Source: Candidatus Aminicenantota bacterium
GTDB taxonomy: Bacteria; Acidobacteriota; Aminicenantia; S016-38
Reading direction: 5' to 3'
Assembly: GCA_027062035.1 (NCBI GenBank)
Contig: JAMOUL010000150.1
Location: 1-9,987, forward strand
Length of the DNA stretch: 9,987 nt
Shown here: positions 6,801-9,987 of the stretch, in pieces
How positions within the stretch are numbered: position 1 is the first letter of the stretch
Layout: every line of letters begins with the position of its first letter
Program-made: the position numbers and the translations under genes
The notes under the pieces: model-generated
Told to the model about the DNA's origin: nothing
The model's database searches: none
What the model saw: the letters and a program-made list of their open reading frames with translations, nothing else

Positions 6801-7890
6801 CGTTCAGGTGCTTGCCGCCACGGGAAAAGCAAGCGAACCCCTGGGAAATGGCATCTCGTTTCCAATTACCGATTATCACAACATTGCAAGCTTACGAGAG
6901 GGAAAAATAAGGGCTGTAACCAACATCAGACGCCTTAAAAAACCCTACCTGATAGATTTAGAACTCGAAAAACAGGGAATCCTTTCTTATATGGCAGTTC
7001 CCATCATGGTTGAAGGAGATTGTATAGGTTCCCTCAATATAGGTTTTTCCTCACCTCATCGCTTCACCGAAGAAGAAAAGGAAATTGCGGTGGAGATTGC
7101 AAACTCACTGGGTATAGCCATACATCAGGCACAGATCCATGAGGAACTGGAAAAATACTCGAGAAAGCTGGAGGACCTGGTTCAGGAAAGGACCAGAGAA
7201 CTGGAAGAAATAAACGAGGAACTCAAATCTTTCGTCTATACAGTATCCCATGATCTTAAAGCTCCACTCAGATCAATGTACGGATTTGCAGAAGCTCTTC
7301 TCGAAGACTACGCTAAGGAACTTCCACCTGAAGGAAGGGAATATGCACACCGCATAAAAAAAGCTGCCGTAAATATGCAGGAAATGATACAGGACCTCCT
7401 GGAGTATTCCAGAATAACCAGAATGGAGATAGTGCCCAAGAAAGTTAATCTTAATGAGGTGATTAAAACAACAATAGAAAGTTTAAGGTCTGAAATTGAG
7501 GCTAAAAATGCAAGAATTGAGGTCAAATCGCCCCTTCCAGCGGTAAAGGGCAATTCCACAATTCTCGGTCTAATTTTACTTAACCTCCTGTCCAATTCCA
7601 TAAAATTTGTGGAAGAAGGTGTTACTCCGGAGGTAAAGATCTGGGCTGAGGAAAGCAAAAATAAGGTTAGACTTTACATAAAGGACAATGGAATAGGTAT
7701 TCCCGAGGAATACCAAAAGAAAATATTCAAAGTTTTTGAAAGGCTGCACGGCATAGAATCCTATCCCGGCACAGGGATAGGACTTGCCATTGTAAAGAAA
7801 GCGATAGAAAGGCTTGGGGGAAAAATTGGACTTGTATCAGAGCCCGGAAGGGGAAGTACTTTCTGGATTGAATTAAATAAAGAAAAATAA
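3817..7890 (+). CDS. Soluble multi-sensor hybrid-like histidine kinase: pseudo-REC, PAS, GAF, PAS x4, GAF, HisKA, HATPase
   Basis: The 1357-residue kinase has no transmembrane segment or signal peptide. Approximate domains: degenerate receiver 10-126; PAS1 132-243; GAF1 255-415 with HRECKECPLA (C353, C356); PAS2 434-548; PAS3 569-676 (PAS_3-like); PAS4 692-806; PAS5 822-932; GAF2 950-1106; coiled coil 1108-1137; HisKA with SHDLKAPLRS and phosphoacceptor H1145; HATPase_c with N-box NLLSNSIKF (N1260), G1 DNGIGIP (1290-1296) and G2 GTGIGLAIV (1318-1326). All catalytic boxes are intact, so it should autophosphorylate and pass phosphate to the two receivers encoded immediately downstream. The HisKA type (ELKSFVYTVSHDLKAPL) resembles bacteriophytochrome-type kinases, but there is no recognisable bilin-binding phytochrome module. 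The receiver lacks the conserved Lys (Y108 instead) but keeps D59. I chose ATG 3817, 19 nt after the previous stop with GAGGT upstream at rather long spacing. In-frame TTG codons at 3757 and 3772 would add up to 20 residues but lack a Shine-Dalgarno. Confidence 0.93.
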   Translation: MRGKEEQGGRPAIGILIQDPEERSLFSELLKDKGFIVEIFEPDRISSESLSNVNLVIIDEKTATVHLNKILTLKRLKGSEFFPLVITLKDKSRAKKWLNAGVDEILTYPLDEGELLLRLNNLLRLREKTLEIYEVLIKRTDIGFYRTTPDGKILYANPALVKMLGYSSFEELSKRNLEKNGFEPDYPRSKFKEAMEKYGEVQGFISAWKTRNGKTLYVRESARAVKDESGKILYYEGTVVDITEAWKASHRIEHLNRVLMAIRGVNQLITKEKNKKRLIEKACNTLITTRGYHSAWAVLFDGKGNFLTATEAGLGKDFEPLKAMLKRGELNECIRRALAKPEVVVIENTHRECKECPLAGKEPAIRTMTVRLEYRGNLYGIISVSLPPDIMEDKEEKALFKEVAGDIAFALHDIDLEEERKETERILRENEEKYRKLFESANDAIFIMEGDKFIDCNLMAVKMFGCKTKEEVLGKTPYREFSPPLQPDGRKSEEAALERINNALKGFPQLFEWKHRRADGITFDAEISLNRIDFGRKKYILAIVRDVTAWKKAQQEIEESRAKLLKAQQVARMGFIEWDLNKNTLEFSEEIVNLFGVKPNKEWTITEFIKKIVHPEDTRIIQRNINHLRRGEKPVGAIFRAVRPDGNIIWVHAQAEVIKDKRNKPVKVLGTVVDITKLKEAEEALKKSEEKYRELVENANTIIIRMDREGRVLFFNEFAQKFFGYTEEEILGKHVVGTIVPERESTGRDLRTLLDDICKNPEKYQYNINENIKKNGERVWIAWANRVLTDNRGNPIGVLSIGTDITAQKKAEQALKESEEKYRSLVNNSPDGIFIIDFDGRLLSVNEAMTRVLGYSEEELLKMNIWDLLSKKQKALYKKRIKRLIQGESLLEPAEYEITAKDGKKYLVEIRSVPYRHKGKVIGLQGIARDITERKRMEEKLKKYFERLETLRKMDLAILETISPYKVARAAITHIKNLISCQRVSVSVFDFENKTVQVLAATGKASEPLGNGISFPITDYHNIASLREGKIRAVTNIRRLKKPYLIDLELEKQGILSYMAVPIMVEGDCIGSLNIGFSSPHRFTEEEKEIAVEIANSLGIAIHQAQIHEELEKYSRKLEDLVQERTRELEEINEELKSFVYTVSHDLKAPLRSMYGFAEALLEDYAKELPPEGREYAHRIKKAAVNMQEMIQDLLEYSRITRMEIVPKKVNLNEVIKTTIESLRSEIEAKNARIEVKSPLPAVKGNSTILGLILLNLLSNSIKFVEEGVTPEVKIWAEESKNKVRLYIKDNGIGIPEEYQKKIFKVFERLHGIESYPGTGIGLAIVKKAIERLGGKIGLVSEPGRGSTFWIELNKEK

Positions 7891-7896
7891 TATAAA
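7868..7896 (+). promoter_or_regulatory. Possible internal promoter for the two response-regulator genes
   Basis: TTGAAT (7868-7873), a 17-bp spacer and TATAAA (7891-7896) match sigma70 consensus 4/6 and 5/6. The site spans the kinase stop and would start transcription near 7903, giving a leader of about 38 nt before ATG 7941. The 50-bp gap here is the widest inside the alaX-to-HD-GYP run. Its AT richness makes chance matches likely, so the call is tentative. Confidence 0.4.
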
Positions 7897-7940
7897 TAAT
7901 TATGTATTTTTTAATTTTAGGTCGTGGAGGATAATAAAAA

Positions 7941-8426
7941 ATGGAGGATCTGTTACCCAAACAAAACAGGTTAATAATGGTTGTGGAGGACAACCCGGAC
8001 GATATCTTCTTTATTAAGAGGGCGCTTTCAAAGGCACAGGTTAAAAACCCAACTTACTTTGCTAAGGACGGTGAAGAAGCCATATCCTTTCTATCAGAGG
8101 GGGATAAAAAAATACCTTCTATAAAAAAATACTCCATACCGCCTATTCTAATACTGCTCGACCTGAAACTTCCCCGGGTTTCCGGTTTTGAATTCCTGTC
8201 ATGGCTTCGTTCTCAAAAAATTCCCCTTAAGCTAACCCCTGTTATAGTATTAACCTCTTCTACCCAGGTGGACGATATAAACAAAGCCTACGAACTGGGT
8301 GCCAATTCATATCTTGTAAAGCCTGTAAACTCTTATTTTCTTACAGAGATGATGGTAAATATTAAAATGTACTGGCTTGTATTAAATGAGCCACCCCATC
8401 TTTATTTAAGGATAGATAATGGATAA
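7941..8426 (+). CDS. Single-domain response regulator, Rcp1-like (CheY-type receiver)
   Basis: The 161-residue protein is one complete receiver with no output domain. Phosphorylation residues are all present: acidic pocket E16/D17 in VVEDNPDD, phosphoacceptor D74 (LILLDLKLP), T105 (VLTSST) and K127 (LVKPV). The NPDD start, long alpha2-beta3 loop, the SYLVKPV segment and a C-terminal YWLVLNEPP helix are typical of Rcp1-type regulators that partner phytochrome-like kinases. That fits the HisKA type of the adjacent kinase. It probably acts as a phosphate acceptor or sink, or signals by protein contact rather than DNA binding. GGAGG at 7926-7930, ten bases from ATG, supports the start. Its 3' end overlaps the HD-GYP gene by 8 nt. 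Confidence 0.94.
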   Translation: MEDLLPKQNRLIMVVEDNPDDIFFIKRALSKAQVKNPTYFAKDGEEAISFLSEGDKKIPSIKKYSIPPILILLDLKLPRVSGFEFLSWLRSQKIPLKLTPVIVLTSSTQVDDINKAYELGANSYLVKPVNSYFLTEMMVNIKMYWLVLNEPPHLYLRIDNG

Positions 8427-9825
8427 AAATCTCAGGATAATCCTCATCGATGACAATCCCGACGATAGATTGCTTGTTGAGAGGATCCTCAAAAAGGAAT
8501 TTCCCGATCTTGAGATCGTACACATAAAAAACGCCAGGGAATTTGAGTCCAATATTCAGGGCTGCAATTTCGATCTTGTAATTACCGATTACAGACTAAG
8601 GTGGACAGATGGTATAGAAATTCTTTCCATTGTAAAGAAAATGTGCCCTGATAAACCCGTAATAATGTTTACAGCTACAGGAACCCAGGAAGTTGCTGTG
8701 CAGGCGATGAAGCTCGGGCTGGATGATTACGTAATAAAATCTCCCCAGCACTTTAAAAGGCTTCCACCTGCAATAAGAAGTGCCCTTCAAAAAATGAAGC
8801 AGAAAAAAGCCCTGAGGGAAGCAGAGGATAAATACAGGAAATTATTTACCAATATTCCGGTAGGCCTCTACAGAACCACCCCGGATGGAAAGATAGTTGA
8901 TGCAAATCCAGCCCTTGCAAGGCTCCTTGGATTTGAAAGCCCTGAAGAGATCCTGGAAACAAACGTAATGGAATTTTTCCTCAGAACGGAAGAAAGGGAA
9001 AAACTGCTGGCCATGTTAAAGGAAAAGGAAGTGGTAACGAACTATCAAATCCAGCTCAAAACCAGAACAGGCGAAACAATATGGGTAGAAGACAGTGTGC
9101 GTGCTGTGGTGAACGAAGAAGGAAGCATAATCTATATGGAAGGAATTATTACTGATATTACCGCAAAGAAGAAGGCTGAGGAAAACACAAAACGCCTTCT
9201 GAAGCAGTTAGAAGAAAACTTTGAGGGAATTATACACGTTCTTTCCGAGACGGTTGAAGGCAAGGATCCCTATACTGCAGGCCATCAGAAGAGAGTCGCA
9301 CATATATGCAGGGAAATAGCCGAAGAAATGGGTCTTCCCCCTGATCAGATAACCGGTTTATACTATGGTGCCTTAATACATGACCTTGGAAAAATCTCCA
9401 TTCCTGCAGAACTTCTATCCAGACCGGCAAAATTGACCCCTGCGGAATTTAATCTTATAAAGGACCATCCCGAAGCAGGGTACAGGATACTGAAAAACAT
9501 AAAATTTCCATGGCCAATAGCAGAAATGGTTCTCCAGCATCACGAAAGGCTGGATGGGTCCGGATATCCCGGAGGATTGAAGGGGAAAAGCATTACTCTG
9601 GAGGCGAAAATTCTCGCTGTGGCAGATGTGGTGGAAGCGATGAGCTCCCACAGGCCCTATCGACCGGCCTGTAAACTCGAAGAAGCCATTGAAGAAATAG
9701 TAAAAAACAAAGGAATACTTTACGATCCGGATGTAGTGGATGCCTGTGTTCTTGTATATCAGAACGGTAAATTAAATTTCCTTCAGAAGAACAAAAAGGG
9801 GAAGATAAAAAAGCGGGACGATTGA
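8419..9825 (+). CDS. REC-PAS-HD-GYP cyclic-di-GMP phosphodiesterase
   Basis: This 468-residue soluble response regulator should hydrolyse c-di-GMP under control of phosphorylation and a PAS sensor. The receiver (about 5-122) keeps D11/D12, phosphoacceptor D57 (LVITDYRL), T85 and K107 (VIKSP). The PAS domain (about 134-250) is closely similar to PAS1 of the upstream kinase. After a short coiled linker, the HD-GYP domain (about 268-455) has GHQKRVAH (H289, H295), the HD pair H321-D322 followed by LGK, H350, H374-H375, the GYP signature in DGSGYPGGLKG (379-389) and D403 in VADVVEAMSSHRPYRP. Metal and catalytic positions therefore look intact and an active enzyme is expected. AAGGA at 8408-8412, six bases before ATG, fixes the start. 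The 8-nt overlap with the Rcp1-like gene suggests translational coupling and matched amounts of the two receivers. Confidence 0.95.
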   Translation: MDKNLRIILIDDNPDDRLLVERILKKEFPDLEIVHIKNAREFESNIQGCNFDLVITDYRLRWTDGIEILSIVKKMCPDKPVIMFTATGTQEVAVQAMKLGLDDYVIKSPQHFKRLPPAIRSALQKMKQKKALREAEDKYRKLFTNIPVGLYRTTPDGKIVDANPALARLLGFESPEEILETNVMEFFLRTEEREKLLAMLKEKEVVTNYQIQLKTRTGETIWVEDSVRAVVNEEGSIIYMEGIITDITAKKKAEENTKRLLKQLEENFEGIIHVLSETVEGKDPYTAGHQKRVAHICREIAEEMGLPPDQITGLYYGALIHDLGKISIPAELLSRPAKLTPAEFNLIKDHPEAGYRILKNIKFPWPIAEMVLQHHERLDGSGYPGGLKGKSITLEAKILAVADVVEAMSSHRPYRPACKLEEAIEEIVKNKGILYDPDVVDACVLVYQNGKLNFLQKNKKGKIKKRDD

Positions 9826-9830
9826 ACCTT

Positions 9831-9875
9831 TCTCCTGATTTTCGTATCAGATAATATGAATAAAAAAACAGGAGA
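9831..9875 (+). promoter_or_regulatory. Possible Shine-Dalgarno-sequestering leader structure
   Basis: TCTCCTG (9831-9837) is a perfect 7-nt complement of CAGGAGA (9869-9875), which contains the ribosome-binding site of the next gene. A competing hairpin, CTGAT (9835-9839) with ATCAG (9846-9850), uses three of the same bases. In a transcript reading through from the HD-GYP gene, the two pairings are mutually exclusive and could open or close the site. The stems are short and no known riboswitch is recognised. Confidence 0.3.
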
Positions 9876-9880
9876 GGACT

Positions 9881-9987
9881 ATGAAAAAAACGGTCTGGCT
9901 GGTAATATTTCTCATCGTTTTACTGCTTCTAACAGCAGGAGCTATTTTTAAATTAAAGGGAAATAACTCGTACCGGAGGTACAAATT
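9881..9987 (+). CDS. Start of an unidentified membrane-anchored or exported protein (3' end outside the window)
   Basis: ATG at 9881 follows AGGAG (9870-9874) with six bases between. The 35 visible codons begin with a two-lysine N-terminus, a hydrophobic stretch of about 19 residues (VWLVIFLIVLLLLTAGAIF) and then a polar, basic segment (KLKGNNSYRRYK). This looks like a signal anchor or uncleaved signal peptide with N-in orientation. There is no lipobox cysteine. Nothing after the anchor is long enough to identify the family. It lies 55 nt after the HD-GYP stop on the same strand, so it may be the next gene of the same transcript. Confidence 0.65.
   Translation, partial: MKKTVWLVIFLIVLLLLTAGAIFKLKGNNSYRRYK

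Noticed and set aside
6661..7137. Second GAF plus HisKA as a phytochrome photoreceptor
   Set aside because: The kinase core resembles phytochrome kinases, but there is no PAS-GAF-PHY layout and no recognisable bilin-attachment motif.
9822..9855. Promoter for the last gene from TTGAAC with TATCAG or GATAAT
   Set aside because: TTGAAC with 17 bp gives a poor -10, and the better GATAAT is 22 bp away. If real it would remove the masking strand of the leader structure, so it was considered but not called.
1..9987. CRISPR arrays, insertion sequences, tRNA or rRNA genes, phage or defence genes
   Set aside because: No spaced direct repeats, transposase, inverted terminal repeats or structural RNA patterns were seen, and the window is almost filled by the annotated genes.

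Overview
The window reads as a piece of an AT-rich, probably thermophilic or anaerobic bacterial genome. Coding is dense and entirely on the + strand. Arginine is mostly AGA/AGG, the proteins are rich in Lys and Glu, and several Shine-Dalgarno (SD) sites and sigma70-like promoters are clear. The GGDEF and HD-GYP proteins point to Bacteria rather than Archaea. A rubrerythrin-like protein fits an anaerobe or microaerophile. I cannot name the phylum from sequence alone.

Layout, left to right. (1) Positions 2-868 hold the 3' three quarters of a serpin, a protease inhibitor uncommon in prokaryotes; its N-terminus lies outside the window. (2) A 162-bp spacer carries a strong promoter that drives a membrane-bound diguanylate cyclase (1031-2158) with intact active and inhibitory sites. 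(3) A second promoter sharing a 12-base block with the first starts a co-directional run. Its genes are a long-form alanyl-tRNA editing protein (AlaX with DHHA1), a ferritin-like/rubrerythrin-type protein whose start is buried in the end of alaX, a soluble 1357-residue multi-sensor histidine kinase, an Rcp1-like single-domain response regulator, and a REC-PAS-HD-GYP protein (c-di-GMP phosphodiesterase). A possible internal promoter precedes the two regulators. (4) The window ends in the first 35 codons of a membrane-anchored or secreted protein whose ribosome-binding site can pair with an upstream complementary segment.

The main theme is signal transduction into c-di-GMP. The cytosolic kinase has the order pseudo-receiver, PAS, GAF, four PAS, GAF, HisKA, HATPase. 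It sits directly upstream of two receivers that keep all phosphorylation residues, so a branched phosphorelay is likely: one arm to a stand-alone receiver, one arm to c-di-GMP hydrolysis. The diguanylate cyclase upstream supplies the opposing activity. The kinase's first PAS and the HD-GYP protein's PAS are unusually alike and may read the same signal. Most components belong to known families. The less ordinary points are the gene arrangement, the degenerate receiver on the kinase, the cysteine-bearing GAF, the serpin, the alaX/rubrerythrin overlap and the possible SD-sequestering leader at the right edge. I did not find a convincing wholly new system.
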